A DNA stretch of 64,000 nt from Cacajao melanocephalus (taxonomy: Eukaryota > Chordata > Mammalia > Primates > Pitheciidae). The DNA lies in contig CAUYLG010051268.1 in the NCBI GenBank assembly GCA_963573385.1, forward strand, positions 1-64,000. The letters run 5' to 3'. Shown in pieces: positions 12,534 through 25,724 of this stretch. Every line of letters begins with the position of its first letter. The first letter of the stretch is position 1. Below the pieces are notes generated by a model. It did no database searches and had not been told where the DNA came from. It was given only the letters and a program-made list of their open reading frames with translations. The position numbers were made by a program, and so were the translations under genes.

Positions 12534-13433
12534 CTGTAAGAAAGCAAAGAAGTTTCAACAACAAAAGCAGAGAAGTAAAATCAAACATTATTTTCTTTAT
12601 AATTAAAAAACTCATTAAATAGACAAATATGAAGATATTTTGAAAGTTGAGATAACATTCTTATTTGTCACAAAATACAGTTATTAATTTTTAAAAGTTA
12701 TTAAAATAATGGAAAACTGCATGTGCTTTTTTCTGCATTTGAACAGTTATTCATGTCATAAATTTTAATCTTTTCCTTATATTTAATGGAAATGCACCTC
12801 TCTCCCTCATGGTAAGACAGTCACGAATTATTTTTAAGTTAAAGTAATATCAACTATTAAAATAGAAAACTAAATTTCTTAGAGGTAATCTTCTAGAGTT
12901 AAGTTTTTGTTAAGAGAGGCAAGGGCTGACATAATTCTCCTAACATTTACAAAATTTGAGATTTAGACTTTTACAATGTCAGAAAATTTTTAAAAATCTG
13001 AAAATTGAGGTGCATATTAACTTTTAACATCCCATTTTAGAAAATAATTTTTTTTTGCCATTTAAAAATTTGGGTTTAAAGTTACCATATTTTGAATAAG
13101 AAAGAATTTCAAACAGAGTATCTACTCCCATAAAATACTCCTCTTTTCCCTGTTTCAAAATGAATGGAAAATATGATAATCTCTTTCTAATGACCATGAA
13201 ACAAGAAGATGCTCTTTCTCCTCTAACAACTTGATAGAACTGGAAATCTACCTAATTTATATAAGTTTCTAAAGAAAATAATTATACCTAACATAAATAT
13301 GAATATATTAATTCTTAATATATACTACCATGAGTTCACACTTGATCTTAAATAACTTGTGTTCTTTCAGAATAACCACTATGAATAAATATTGTTATAT
13401 TTTACAAAAGACCACCAAGATTCAGTGTTTAGA

Positions 13434-13730
13434 CTGGGCGTGGTGGCTCACTCCTGTAATCCCAGCACTTTCAGAGGCCGAGGTTGGCAAATCACCTGAG
13501 GTCAGTAGTTCGAGACCAGCCTGGTCAATGTGGTGAAACCCCGTCTCTACTAAAAATGAAAAAATTAGCTGGGCATGGTGGTATGTGCTTGTAGTCCCAG
13601 CTACACAAGAGGCTGGGGCAGGAGAATCACTTGAACCTGAGTGGTGGGGGTTGAACCGAGATCATGCCACTGTACTCCAGCCTGGGCAACAGAGCCAGGC
13701 TCCATCTCCAAAAAAAAAAAAAAAAAAAAA
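13434..13730 (+). mobile_element. Alu SINE (AluS-like)
   Basis: A full dimer runs from GACTGGGCGTGGTGGCTCAC to GCTCCATCTCC followed by about 20 A. Direct repeats GATTCAGTGTTTA before and GATTCAGTGCTTTA after mark the target duplication with one difference. It lies 0.9 kb upstream (in gene sense) of the TSR2 exon, antisense to the gene. Confidence 0.95.
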
Positions 13731-15527
13731 GGGATTCAGTGCTTTATCCCTTCCTTGCATGGTCAAGTTACCACTCTAATCCTAATTCTTAATAATTGAG
13801 ACAATACATAATAGCACTCTAATAGACAATATCAATAAGAAGGCATGAGAAAAAATGTGCTTTTTGGTTCAAAAGCTCTGGTCTTGATGTTGAACCTCTA
13901 GCCTTGGTATACTCTTAGAAGTTCAGAGGCCAGATGTTTGATATGACATCCACAGATATAATTAAGGAGAGTAGAGTAGAAATTTATAGAGGAAAATGAC
14001 CAAAAAAAGTTCATTTTTTTCTTTAACATGGGTAAGGGTAAGCACAAGTTCATAAAAAGTGGCAGAGAAATTATGCGAGTAAATATATCTAGAATCTTCA
14101 TGTATATGCTTACCAAGTTGTTACTTTAGAAATACAGACAGGATACCTTAATTGTGAGATACCCTATCCTCTTCTATTTGTGTTATTTGTTGCCTCAATT
14201 GGTTTTGATAATATGTTTAAACACTGGAAAAAATAGCCAATAGAAATATTCAATGAAAAGCCCTTAAAGATTCTGAAAGCCTTGTTGGGAAATACAGTTT
14301 TAAAATAATATATAGGAAAAAACAAAAAGTGAGAAAAATTAAGATGTTTTACTTTTTCCCATAAAATTTGGGGAAAACCAAAGCCAGTGTATATCCATTG
14401 ATATATATTAAAAAAGTAAGTCTACATTTAGCTCTAATAAAACTATACATATAAAATGTATATACTATCCACATATAGAAATGTTCATATATGTATATAT
14501 GATCTATTACAGCAAAATAGTTTAAAAGTAGTTACATCAATATACTTTGTCATATTAAATTAATATTTTTATAAACTACTGCATTTATTTCCAATTACCA
14601 AGATTTCTCCTAAACCAACATTTTATCCTCCTGTTTTAAAAACCTTTTTTCTTCCTATTTTAAAAACCTTTTCTCCTTCTATTTTCTCCTCCTATATAAA
14701 AAGTTAATGATGCTAAATAAATTTTAGATTGCTGCTTCTGTTCATTTTTTCTTCTGTCAAATTATGCTGTTCTATATGCATTTCACAATGCCAGAAAAAA
14801 AGGAAGATGCTAAATTGGCATATTTTCCTCCATGAATCTCAAAAAATGTTGATTAACCTTGATGGCTAAAACTATGAATCTGGAATCTTCAGAAAATTAA
14901 TGTTACTTAATACTTTCAAACAGTCTTTATAGCTACATGGTCAAAGTTCATGACTCATTCATATCATTTTTAAAAAGTTATTTTTTTTCATTTGAAAAGG
15001 ATACAAATCATTAACAATGTCATTTTAGAGACTATTGAGTTAGTAGGAAATTACAGCACATACCTCATAATGTTTATAGATGCTATTCATAAGATTAATG
15101 CTAAAGATTAGACATTTTTATTTTAATGGCAAATTGTTACTTTTTTTTATTTTGCAGTCAAACATGAAAATCTGTACATGATCTAGTTTATTTAAAATGA
15201 TCCTAATAAAGCCAATATATTTAAATGAAATTCATTCATTTTTATAGTTTTCCTCCTTAGCTTAGGTGCTAGCTATATTATATCTTTTGTGATAACTAGA
15301 GATGAAATGAAGAATATGCAATACACAAAATATATTACAACCATATTTTGAAATAAACATATAATTTTTCTTATGATTTAGATTGAGCTGTATGTAAAAT
15401 AAGTGAAAGGCTTTATTTTTTAAGAAACAAATGGATATGAGAACTGTAATTTTTACAAAAAATTTCAAAAGCATTCCTTAGCTTGAAGAAACTTCTTCTA
15501 CAGGATCAAAATACATATAGAGTACAC

Positions 15528-15749
15528 CAGTGGCTCTTAACCAGTGGCAGTTTTGCTCCCCAGGTGACATTTGGCAATGTCTGGAGACATATTTGGGTGT
15601 CACAACTTGGAGGAAAGTAAGGGACTACTGGCATCTAGTGAGTAAAGGCGAGGTATGCTCTTAAACATTAAAAAATGCACAGGATGGACTCTCCCAACAA
15701 AGACTTTTTGGGGTCAAAATGTTAGTAGTAATGAGGTTGAGAAGCCCTG
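15528..15749 (+). mobile_element. Non-autonomous hAT-Charlie DNA transposon (MER class)
   Basis: The 222-bp unit starts CAGTGGCTCTTAACCAG and ends GAGGTTGAGAAGCCCTG, which are imperfect terminal inverted repeats of the hAT type. Internal phrases 'gacatttggcaatgtctgg' and 'ggcatctagtgagtaaagg' are those of a common MER repeat. The flanking 8-bp duplications are eroded. Confidence 0.8.
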
Positions 15750-17365
15750 GAACAAACCATAAAATTGTAATTCAACTAGGACAATAAATTGCACTATTGA
15801 ATGTAGCACTCTGTTTTTCTCAATTTATTTTCTGTTTATGTCCATTGTTTTTACTTTGAGTAATACGAGCTTTTGGACAGAGTACAATGTCAAAGCAAAT
15901 ATTCTGCTAAAGGTTAAATATCTTAGGATCCATATTGAAGTAACACATTATTGCATAATTTAATTAAGGCAGACTTCTTTTGAAATTTGAATATGGGTGA
16001 ATGGTAACTAACTAACTTAAAACACTATGGATTAGCCTTTTATAGTACAAGTAAATATAACCTCTACTCTGTCATTCCACGCATTTTGTGGAAAGTGACC
16101 TTAATATTCAATTTGTTCATTTCTTGTGTCTTTTTTCATTAATTAAATACCAATCACATTTGTCTCAAAGTGTGACAAATCGGTTACTGATTTCAAAGTT
16201 AATTTTCTTCTTGGGAATGTATTATTTTAGGAAGATATTTGCACTGCTTAAAACATTACATTTTAAAAATTCACTTCTTGTCACTATTTTCAGGATATAT
16301 TAGATAGTAAAGAAAGTACATATTTACCAGCACAACAAATAGCAAAATAAAACATTAAGCACAAAATATTTCATGACAAATACAATAACCATATGAAAAA
16401 ATTCCAATTCCTTAATGGGGTACTTATTCCGTATTTTTTAGGTTGCTAAATTATCCTTCATATTTGGAAAATTAAAAACAAATCAATAAAACTTTCTCAT
16501 TTTCTTTACTTCAACATTCTGAACTAAAACAATGACTAAAAGATAAGCTTCTCAACAGTACTATTTAATCGAATTTAGAAAGAAAAAGACTTTATGCATA
16601 TAAAGGTGAAGAGGAGCTAGTAATTGGTATGCAGTTCTGTAGGTGTAAGGGTAAAAGGTTTAAGTCATTTATGCCTAGTGTTCCATTATTGGAACACTAA
16701 GCATGTGAGAGTTATTTATATTCTACTGCTCAAGGTCATCACCAAGATCTGATTTTTCAAATTCAAAAAATTGAAACCTCAGGAATAAATAAGGAAGAAA
16801 CACTTTAAATTAAAACTATTGAAATTATAGAATATTATAAAGTCTTTTGGACATCAGACACAGTCAAAAAGTGAGTTTGGCCGTTCTTTGTGAGAGAAGC
16901 ACTCTGATCCCACCACAGATGCTCTCTGTACCCAGTGAAGGCATTAATCAGTGGTCTCTGGCAGAAGGATGGCAACTTTCATATGTCATCCTTATGAATG
17001 TGCATAACTAGTGACTGGGAAGTAGGCTCTGAATGGAAAATTTTAGAGAACACCTTCGAATCCACTCAGACTCACATTTGGAGATCCATTTGCCATAATA
17101 CTATCTGTGTATGTTGAAAGGGTCTTGGCTATTCAAACACATGCTGATTAGATAAATTTATATGGCAAGTACAGCATAATTCTTTATTGACATTTTTCTC
17201 ATTGTCAAGGACAGGAAACTTGATCCTGGATCTCTTTATGTCAATACTGTAAGTAGGGAACAGCTTTAAGCATTCTTCCCAGAAAACCCACTCCACCCAC
17301 ACCAGAATAAAAATAAGTATCTACCCTTGTGGTCTGAAGATTTCATTTATAAAACATATTGGTCA

Positions 17366-17633
17366 AATGATATGTAATTACAGTTAGATAAGAGGAATAA
17401 ATTCAAGAGATTTATTATACTGCATGGTGACTATGGTTAATGACTACTGTATTCTTAAAAAATGTAAAGAGAGTGGATGTTACATGCTCTCAGCACAAAA
17501 ATGATAACTATATTCAGTAATACATTTATTAATTAGCTAGATTTAACCTTCCACAACATAGATATACTTCAACTATCATGTTGTACAAGATAAAAACATA
17601 CATGTTACCTGTCAGTTTAAAAAATAAAAAAAA
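17366..17633 (+). mobile_element. LINE-1 3' end (L1M/older L1P type), 5'-truncated
   Basis: The series 'tacagttagataagaggaat', 'catggtgactatggttaatg', 'ttaattagctagatttaacc' and 'atcatgttgtacaagataaa' is the L1 3' UTR in plus orientation. It ends in an A-rich tail at 17618-17633. Only the last 250 bp are present. Confidence 0.85.
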
Positions 17634-18065
17634 ATCCCCAGGTCCTTGCTTGTACTTGTTTTCCTTCTGTTGCCAAATGTACCTAGAATCTGTCTGCTCT
17701 ATGACCCCTGTTTTTAATCATATTTTTTCACGTTCTTCCTCCTTTCATAAACTCCTTAAACATTTTTTTCTTATGAATCTTTTTAGTTTTCAGTTCGTAT
17801 GTTTTCTTGTTCTAGTCTAATTCCCACTGAGCCTCACTGATTTTTCTTGTTATGGGGCAATTATTGCTCTTTTCCAGTTAATTCTGCCTTTCCCTCCTCA
17901 TAGGCTTCAGTTTCCTGCCATGCTTAGCTTTTAATTCTACCTTCATCTACTGCTTTGTTACCTCCCAATTCTATTCTAAAGGGATCAGCCACCTCATTGC
18001 ATCATTCCTCCTCCACCTTCTGCCCACCCCTTTCTTTACCTTTTATTTCCTCTACACTGTCCTTT

Positions 18066-18234
18066 TTTGTTGTGATAAAAACACACAATGCAAAATTTAC
18101 CATGTAACCAACTTTTAGTATACAACTTAGTAGTTTTACCTATATTCATAATGTTGTGAAACAGATATTCAGACTTTTTCATTTTGCAAATCTAAAACTC
18201 TACCTCCATTAACAGCTCTCTCAGATTGTTTTTG
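18066..18234. repeat. Old LINE-1-type fragment
   Basis: The phrases 'aaaatttaccatgtaacca', 'cattcataatgttgtgaaac'-like and 'aaactctacctccattaaca' match a very common old L1 3'-region sequence as I remember it. Subfamily and orientation are not resolved. Confidence 0.5.
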
Positions 18235-19148
18235 AATAGATCCCCTTTGCTTACTCTGCTGGAAAACTATTATTCTTGCTCTTACTCCATGCCACCCACT
18301 CTCTACTCTTGCTTTTAGCAACTGTGGAGTCAGCCATCTCTAGAAATGGAGTTTACTGAGAAATTTCTAAGCACAAGCTAGCAGGTGAAAGGCTGCTGAA
18401 GTGCAAGTCACTTTCTTTACACCCATCTCCTTTTGGAGGTCCCTGGAAAGGCTGTGAATGCAAGTCCAGTGTCAACTGCAGCTGTCAATACGTTTGTAGT
18501 CATCCATCCACCACATAAATGGTCAGACAAAAATATAAATGTGGATATTCACAACATCATCTGCTTTTGACTTCTTGAAACAAAGCCCAGAGTCATATTA
18601 TCATTTATTTTTACATGAAAGTCAGTGGTCTGGGAGGGAGGAATGTCTATAACGTGCATGTGTGCATCAACTGAAGAACAAATTTGTGATATAACATGGA
18701 AAATCTGGCCCTAAGTGGGCATGCTATTGCTGTGCCTCACTTAACATAAAAGATCTCTCTCTCTCTCTTCCTTTCTGTCTCTCTTTTCATTAAGTTTCAT
18801 TTAAGTTTACAAAGCAGTGGATATCTCTGATGGGGAAAGTTACTTGAATGAAATAAAATTTTAAAAAGTTATTTGGTAACGGACACTCTTTTCTCTGATA
18901 GGGTCAGATAAGTGATATAAAAACTGCTAACTGCCTGACACGCTACGTCAACCACTGCCTTAAGCCATGAATATACATCATATTCCTAATATGCAGGCAG
19001 ATTACATTTTTCCTCAAGCATATGGTTTTACATTTTCACCATCTAAAACACAAAAGATATTTCAACCTTAAATATTAGTAGATACACATAGTAGAAACCG
19101 ATATTTGCAGTGAAGAGGGGATCACTTATCTAATTTCTTGACTGCTTT

Positions 19149-19271
19149 AAGAGCAGACATACTTTCTCTTCCTCTTTCTTTCTCTCTTACATTCCTTTTT
19201 TTCTTTCTTTCACTCTCTTTCTTTCCTCTCTTTTTCTTTCTTTCAAAAAAATAAAAAAAAGAGCAGACATA
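19149..19271 (+). repeat. Pyrimidine-rich insert with A-rich tail, flanked by 13-bp direct repeats
   Basis: AAGAGCAGACATA occurs perfectly at 19149-19161 and 19259-19271. Between them are about 80 bases of almost pure C/T (CTTT, CTCT, CCTCTTT units) followed by CAAAAAAATAAAAAAAA. The duplication starts after TT at TT|AAGA, close to the L1 endonuclease site TT|AAAA. The arrangement resembles an L1-mediated retroinsertion of a polypyrimidine RNA. It sits 161 bp downstream of the TSR1 exon in gene sense. Confidence 0.8.
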
Positions 19272-19431
19272 ATCACATACATAATAAAATATCACAATTG
19301 AATAAGAATTACACTTATCCATGCTAATCAAAATGTGTATACCCATTTCACATGAAAATAACAAATTGTTCCAAATGCGTAGCATGACACAATTCAATAA
19401 CATCCACAATTGTAGTTGCTGCTAACACTAC

Positions 19432-19593
19432 CTGGACAGAGGGCAGTGTTATTGCAAACCCTTGATTCTCTTAATGGGCCGCTGCAGTGTGTCCCGTAAG
19501 GTGATACACAAGTTCTGGTTCGCACCTGCGACCCTTGACCACAAGTAACTGAACATGTGCTCCACTGGGACCACTCTTCCACACCAGATTCAC
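19432..19593 (-). CDS. ADGRB3: ADGRB3 (BAI3) coding exon: thrombospondin type 1 repeat 1
   Basis: This 162-bp phase 1-1 exon lies between the acceptor ...cttgcatgcag and the donor CCAG|GTAGTG on the minus strand. It encodes one complete TSR starting [20 protein letters not shown] and ending [13 protein letters not shown]. Seen in the translation: a W-x-x-W motif (EEWSQW; family knowledge makes the first Trp a C-mannosylation site), the C-S-V-T-C motif that fits protein O-fucosyltransferase 2 (C-x-x-S/T-C), six cysteines for the three conserved disulfides, the RTRTC strand, and an N-N-T glycosylation sequon near the C-terminal end. The module sits on the extracellular side of the synaptic receptor. 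BAI family TSRs are reported to bind partners such as C1q-like proteins and to be releasable in BAI1; which BAI3 repeat binds what cannot be read from the sequence. It follows the linker exon after a 6,020-bp intron. No frameshift or missing key residue is seen. Confidence 0.96.
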
Positions 19594-20734
19594 CTGCATG
19601 CAAGACAACAAATAAACATGAAATACTGTCTTAAATATCCATCTAATAAGCATTATACCAAACTGACATTATGACATGCAAGAATAATTTAAATGTAAAA
19701 ATATGACAATACATGAAAACATTTCAGAGAAAATGAAGTTTAAAGAGGAATGCATATAATGCTGATGCAAACACCAAGTTTTGCCCTAAGCTTATTAGCA
19801 AATTACACTGTGCCATGAACACTATGAAGGAACTAGTCAGCGTTTTTCAACATGAGCAATTGTTGAGGTGATTCTCTTCAAATTAATCTAAGGCTTTGTA
19901 CTCTGGTGGGAAAGGAAACAAAAGGTATTTCTAAGCTTACTCTACGGCTTTGGTGAGCAGGAGTATATTGATGTGTTCCTCCTTAGTCCTTTATTACATA
20001 ATACCCTTTTTAACGCTAGATGATGTGGAAACTTGGGAGCTTAGACACATCTAATTTATGTTGTATTGAGTACTGACATTTATAGTTTATTACTAGTGCA
20101 ATTCCTACTTTTTCATACTATGATAGTTAATTATTTTGTGGTAATTTATTTAAATCTTTCTGCTAACAATTTCACCTATGATCTAGAGTAGTGGTTTTTT
20201 AACTCAAAATAAAGGAAAATTTCTTGATCATTTCCATTAATTTGAAATGGAACTCAATTTATTTAAAGTGGGGCTTTAAAAAGCAAATGAATGTCAAAAT
20301 TCATTAATTTTCTTGGAGTTGGCATCTCAATGAAACTATGTTGAATTTCAATTGTTATGTACCAAGGACACTTAAAAGTCAAAAATTTCCAAGACCAATG
20401 AAATAGGCTTCTAATTCTATCATGGCAACATGTTCAGGATAAATTTTAAAAACTGATTTGAAAATTTGTAGTTGCTTTTCTCTAAAGTCACACTGGGTCA
20501 TTTAGCTGCTAGCAGTTAACTATTTAAGTTAACCATTTAGTTGTTAAAAAAGTTTGCAGGTGAAATGTTTCTAAAACCTTTGCATTACTGATTAAATAGA
20601 TCGAAGAGCAATTTAACAATATTTTATGTTTCTGTTTAGAATTTGCCTTTGGAATAGAATTCAAATGATAGAATATGATCATGTATTTGTCCATCCTTTT
20701 CTAGAGAGTTAGTAAACTACTTGGAAATTATTTG

Positions 20735-20991
20735 CAGTGCTGCTCAAGGCAGCTGGTCCACAAACCGGTGCTCTAGGACAGAAGGAGTTTGGGTCAGAAT
20801 GTAATTCAACACACAGATTTTCTCAATGAGAAATTTGTTCTTAAAAAAAAAAGAGTCAGCTGAAATAAAACCTGTGCTTGATGAAGTAGTTGGTTTTACA
20901 TTCTGAGGTAAACTGCTTATTCCTTTAAGGGACCACAATGGCCAGTTTGCAGACAAACACTGATCCACTAACCACACTTTGAGTAGTACTG
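20735..20991. mobile_element. hAT-type DNA transposon remnant
   Basis: The left end CAGTGCTGCTCAAGGCAGC and the reverse complement of the right end, CAGTACTACTCAAAGTGTGG, are matching terminal inverted repeats of the hAT/Charlie kind. The interior encodes nothing. Length 257 bp suggests a non-autonomous derivative. Confidence 0.72.
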
Positions 20992-21846
20992 TTATGACAC
21001 ATTTATTCTTATATTGGTCTGAATTGTGACCCAGGGGTGTAGATGACCAACCATTTATAACTGGACGTATATTGTAAGGGCACAGACAATAGATGACAGA
21101 TTACATCAAGTGGGACTGCTTTTCAGAGTTGTGATCAATGTGACTTGAAAATACTGTATAGATAACCCTTCACCATTTCAGAATTTATTTCTTCACAAAT
21201 TTATATATTACTAATTTCATAAAAATGTCCTTGGATGACTATTTGAATAACAGTTAAAGCCATGCTTCGTAATTGGTTCTTTTGCATTAAACACTACTCT
21301 ATCAAGATTGAAAATCATTATTTTATAAACCAAATAGAAGGATAATGGTTAAAAAAAATCCACATATATGTATTTATGTGCATATATATTTAACAATAGA
21401 AAATCTAAGCTGAAATTAGGGAAAATATAATGTACTTTAAAAATGATATTCCAAAATGTTTGTGATGAGATTAAGTGAGGTATAAAATGGTTGCATGTTA
21501 TTAATTAAAAGCCAGAAAATTATGAACAATGTGGATTCTATAAGTGAAATGATAAAGGTTATGAATAAAATTAGTTATATTTTACCACAAAAGCAGTCTT
21601 ATTCCTCTTGCATTGTCATAATGACAGAAAAACATAATTTAAACTGAGCAGTGAATCCAGATCAAGTCCTATTTTTAAATTATTTCTGTACAAGTATTTA
21701 AACATTCTGCTGCTTTTGAATGTATGATACTGCAATGATGCTGAACAGGCTAAGCAGTGGTGCCTGGATCATGAGAGTTTGATAATGAATGCTCAGAATT
21801 AGCCTCTTCACTCTTCCTCAAACTGATGGCTCATTTCATTGATCAA

Positions 21847-21872
21847 AAATAAATAAATAAATAAATAATACT
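21847..21872. repeat. AAAT tetranucleotide microsatellite
   Basis: About six AAAT units run in tandem, with nothing else attached. Confidence 0.85.
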
Positions 21873-22214
21873 AGCTTTAAGATTTTGAATCAAATTTTGC
21901 CACTGAAATAGTGGCCTACCTATCAAAACGATCTTATAATAACTCAAGTCCTATAGTTTCGGTGACATTTCCACTAAATACTTCTTTTTTTCATGCTGCA
22001 CTTCCTTAGTTTTAAAAGTATGAAGACCATTCTAGTCAAGCACATTAGGCCATAATGAGAATAGCTAATATGCATTATAAGAAAGATATTAAAAATATTC
22101 AATGACATTAAAATAGTAAAGTATACGATAAAGTATACTGTTTTTTATATGAGTATCTTTGGAGATAGTACAAAGTAAAGGCTCTTTAGCCTAGCACAAA
22201 AAACAAAAGGAAAC

Positions 22215-22425
22215 TGGAAAAGCATTGCAATTAAAGTCAGAAGACCTGTGTTTGATGGAAACCTACTGAATAATAGCTCTGTGACCTTGAGAAAGTCATT
22301 TTATTTATTTGAATGTCTTTTATAAAATGAATTTTATATTTACTTTAAAATCTTCAAGGAACGAGTGAGATAATGTGCAAGAATGCGTTTTAAATTATGA
22401 ACAAAATATTAATATAAACTTTTGC
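22215..22425 (+). repeat. MIR SINE remnant
   Basis: In order the sequence shows 'aaagtcagaagacctgtgtt', 'agctctgtgaccttgagaaagtca', here quoted in part as CTCTGTGACCTTGAG, and 'gagtgagataatgtg'. This is the forward MIR consensus, diverged. Confidence 0.8.
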
Positions 22426-22459
22426 TAGTATGTTAAAGTCATTAAATTAGAACTGTACT

Positions 22460-22738
<279 letters not shown>

Positions 22739-25613
22739 TAATTTTGTTTTTTTAAATTTTAGATAACATGCTACATAGTCCAAATTCAGGCTATTTTCTT
22801 CACTGTAATAAAAGGCTACTTTTCTAAACATGTTTATAAATTAATTGATGACTATATTGCTTAAGCATAAGCAAGTGTAATTAAGATTTCTTAAGCCATC
22901 TTATTGGCATTTAATTTAGATGTCTGTATTACATATCTGTATTTATATGATATCACCTCATTTTATATAACTTAAAGACAAATAAAGATTGTATTATAGG
23001 CTATTAAAGCATCATCATTTATGTCCAAACTATGCTACTTTATCAAATGTTACTATTTTAAAAAAAAGTGTTACACTCATTTTGTCACTCTATAGAAAAT
23101 ATTTCTTTTAATTATAATCTTTTACTGATCATATTGATTGAAGAGACCTGGTTCCTCATTTTGAGAAGTAATTCTTAAATATTAAAATGAGATAGCTTTT
23201 GCTTTTTTAAATTAGTAACATAAAAATATAGTATTTTATTATTATTTAAATTTATGTTTTTTGCCTTATTCTTTGTTCTCAAAAATTACTGATTACAAAT
23301 TTTATATTGTTTATATGCAACAGTCAGTTTTTGGCTTAAAGACAAATACAGGGAAAAGTTTTATAAGTAAAGCCTAATTTTTGTAATATTTCATTGTGTG
23401 ACACTTACCTGTATTTATTCAGACTACCTTAACACCTAAAGAAAGTATAATCTAGGAAAATATTTAAGGAAAAATATTCTTCTCTTTTTCACATTATAAT
23501 TGTCTTCTGTTAAATTATAAATTTTAAAAATTACTTAAAATGATGAGTTTTCCAGTTTTACACGAGTACTAAAATAGTTTAATTTTAAACTCTGATACAT
23601 GTATTCATGTTTGTCTATACTATATTTGGTTTAAAAGAAAATAATAAATATTTATTATTCATCATTTTGAGCATCCAATTAATATTTTCAGAATTTTAAT
23701 TTTGAAGTTCATTGCCCTCTCTGAGTTATTGTTAGCAATGTGGGGGAATGGTTTTAAAGCTCCTCATGGATTTTTTTGAGAAATATTTCACCTGTTTTAC
23801 CAAATCACATTACTGTAGATTAAATACAAAACAATATCTGGAAAAGAATGAGTACATTCAAAAACTGAAATTAGTAATTCCTTACTAGGAAAACACAATG
23901 TTCCTTGAGATTTGAATTTACCAAAAGGGGTTTGGCTGAAGATTGTGAATTGAACTATATCACAGACAAATCAAAAAACTTGTACAGAAACTTTTGGCCA
24001 AATGCCTAATATTTATGCATAAACTAATTATGTCAAAATGTTGGAAATTTAAAACTGTGATTCTCCATTTCACTTTCTATTGACTCCAATTTTTAGGAAC
24101 TTCAGTAAACCAATGCCTGCCACCTCTTTTGAGCAAATAAAATACACCTTTTTAAATCTTGCAGAAATGCCCCCATGAGATGGTGCTGACAAAGATGAGC
24201 AGTCAGCCCATGCTCCGTGACTTAATGTCAAACGTTCTCTAATTTCTGCTCAGTAGTTGAAAATTTTTGCTCCCTGTAAAGGAGGGAAATACATTTAGAA
24301 ATTAGGAAATTTGCCTAAACATTTTAATGCACTTTTAGACTTGTTTAACCAAATAGTAAAGATAAAAATCAAATTCTATTAAACAAGAAGGTGCACAAAA
24401 AGGGATCCAAAAAAAACCCTGCATTTCTGTATTTGGTTGCAACATAAATCTAAAAAAAAAAAAACTAAACTAAAAGTGTATCCTTGTAGATTTATTTTAA
24501 ACTTCGTGTTCTGAAAATTTGACCTATTTGCAACTAATGTACCCAAATCTTCTACTTACCCATTATTAAGAGCAAAACTCATTAACCGTATTTGCATTTT
24601 TATATTATAGATTCAGATCTAGTGTTCTAAAAAAATATTATCCTAAGAACATGTGAACTGAAGGAAATATTCATTTCTTGAGGGAATTTCATCACTATTA
24701 GTTGAAATGTCGTGTCAGAAAGCTAGTCATATACTTGAAATTTTTGTATTAATGGCAAAACATTTAGATGCATAAAAAATTTTAAGACATGGATAAAATT
24801 GTTAGCTTTCTAGTTCCCAAAATAAAGATGACAACTGAAAATTTAGATAACAAAGTTTAAACACTTTAAAGGATGTACCACATGCAATGTACTCAGATGG
24901 AATTAGCCCATTTATTATGATAAGACAAAATATGAATACATTTATTTGTTCAAATTCTGTAACTAATGGGCATAAATTATACACATTCCAAATATATATT
25001 GATGTATTTGGAGGGAGGTTTTTAAAAGTAATCTAATTAATTTAGAATTAAACATTTTATAAAGTAGAAAGTCATTTTAGTTGATATTTAATTAGTTGGA
25101 ATGTTACAGCTTACTTAACACTGTCAACTTTTTATTATTTAGCTTATATAACCAACTCTTCAAATAAAAATATTAAATTTTTTAAGTTTATATTTTCTGT
25201 ACATTTTAACCATTAATATTTATAAGTAGGATCATACTTGAAATAAATGAATATATTCAATTCATTTAAAGTTCTAATTTTTGAAAATCCTGTATCAATC
25301 AACTGTGGAAGAAATAACTTTGCTGTCTTTCTTTAAAAGTTTAATGATATATTTTAAGTAGTTAATTAGCATAAATGCTACTATGTAAATTCTAAATGTC
25401 TCATACTGAAAGCAAAATAATTCTTACATAATTTTGGTGCACTTTTCAATTCACAGCTACTTTATTTATGGACTTTAACTGGTGACAAAAAAAAAATGGC
25501 TCAAAAAATATCAGCTCCAAAAACTGACAAATGTGCAGCAAAAGATTATGAAAACATGCAGTGGTTTCATTAAATTAACAACAATAAATAGAAAAATGTA
25601 ACTAACGTATTAC

Positions 25614-25724
25614 CAGTTTGTGCCATAAATTTAGCAGCATCAGCTTGTTCCTGAGGGACCCTTTTTTCATGAACAGATCGAGGTCGCTGACTTTTAATTG
25701 TATGATCTCCCATCATTCCAAATT
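25614..25724 (-). CDS. ADGRB3: ADGRB3 (BAI3) internal coding exon: linker between CUB region and TSR1
   Basis: This 111-bp exon is read on the minus strand after the acceptor ...ctgtctttag and ends at ACTG|GTAATA. It encodes the 36 full codons [20 protein letters not shown] followed by [16 protein letters not shown], plus split codons at both ends. It begins and ends in phase 1: the last G joins GT of the next exon to make Gly, giving [11 protein letters not shown] across the junction. Family knowledge: BAI3 is a synaptic adhesion GPCR whose ectodomain carries a CUB-like domain and four TSRs before the hormone-receptor and GAIN domains. This stretch is the basic, probably unstructured linker just before TSR1, roughly residues 254-290 of about 1,520 by memory. 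It has no cysteines and no recognised domain. The donor lacks G at +5 and is the weakest-looking of the four. The exon before it is not in the window. BAI1 and BAI2 are less likely because the residues match BAI3 as I recall it and the introns are very long and AT-rich. Confidence 0.93.

Larger units (their letters stand above)
12534..19431 (-). other. ADGRB3: ADGRB3 intron between TSR1 and TSR2 exons
   Basis: This is a 6.9-kb phase-1 intron. Outside the Alu at 13434, the hAT element at 15528, the L1 3' end at 17366, the L1-like piece at 18066 and the pyrimidine insert at 19149, it is AT-rich with nothing recognisable (12534-13430, 13731-15527, 15750-17365, 18235-19148). The parts 16860-17110 and 18350-18720 look unique and less AT-rich, and could be conserved non-coding sequence, but that cannot be judged from one genome. 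Confidence 0.85.

Noticed and set aside
12247..12615. 122-codon minus-strand open frame taken as a stand-alone TSR protein
   Set aside because: Only 12369-12533 is bounded by splice sites and encodes the TSR; the residues on both sides are intron read-through.
21847..21872. Short regular AAAT repeats considered as a CRISPR-like array
   Set aside because: There are no spacers; it is a tetranucleotide microsatellite in a primate intron, and no array occurs anywhere in the window.
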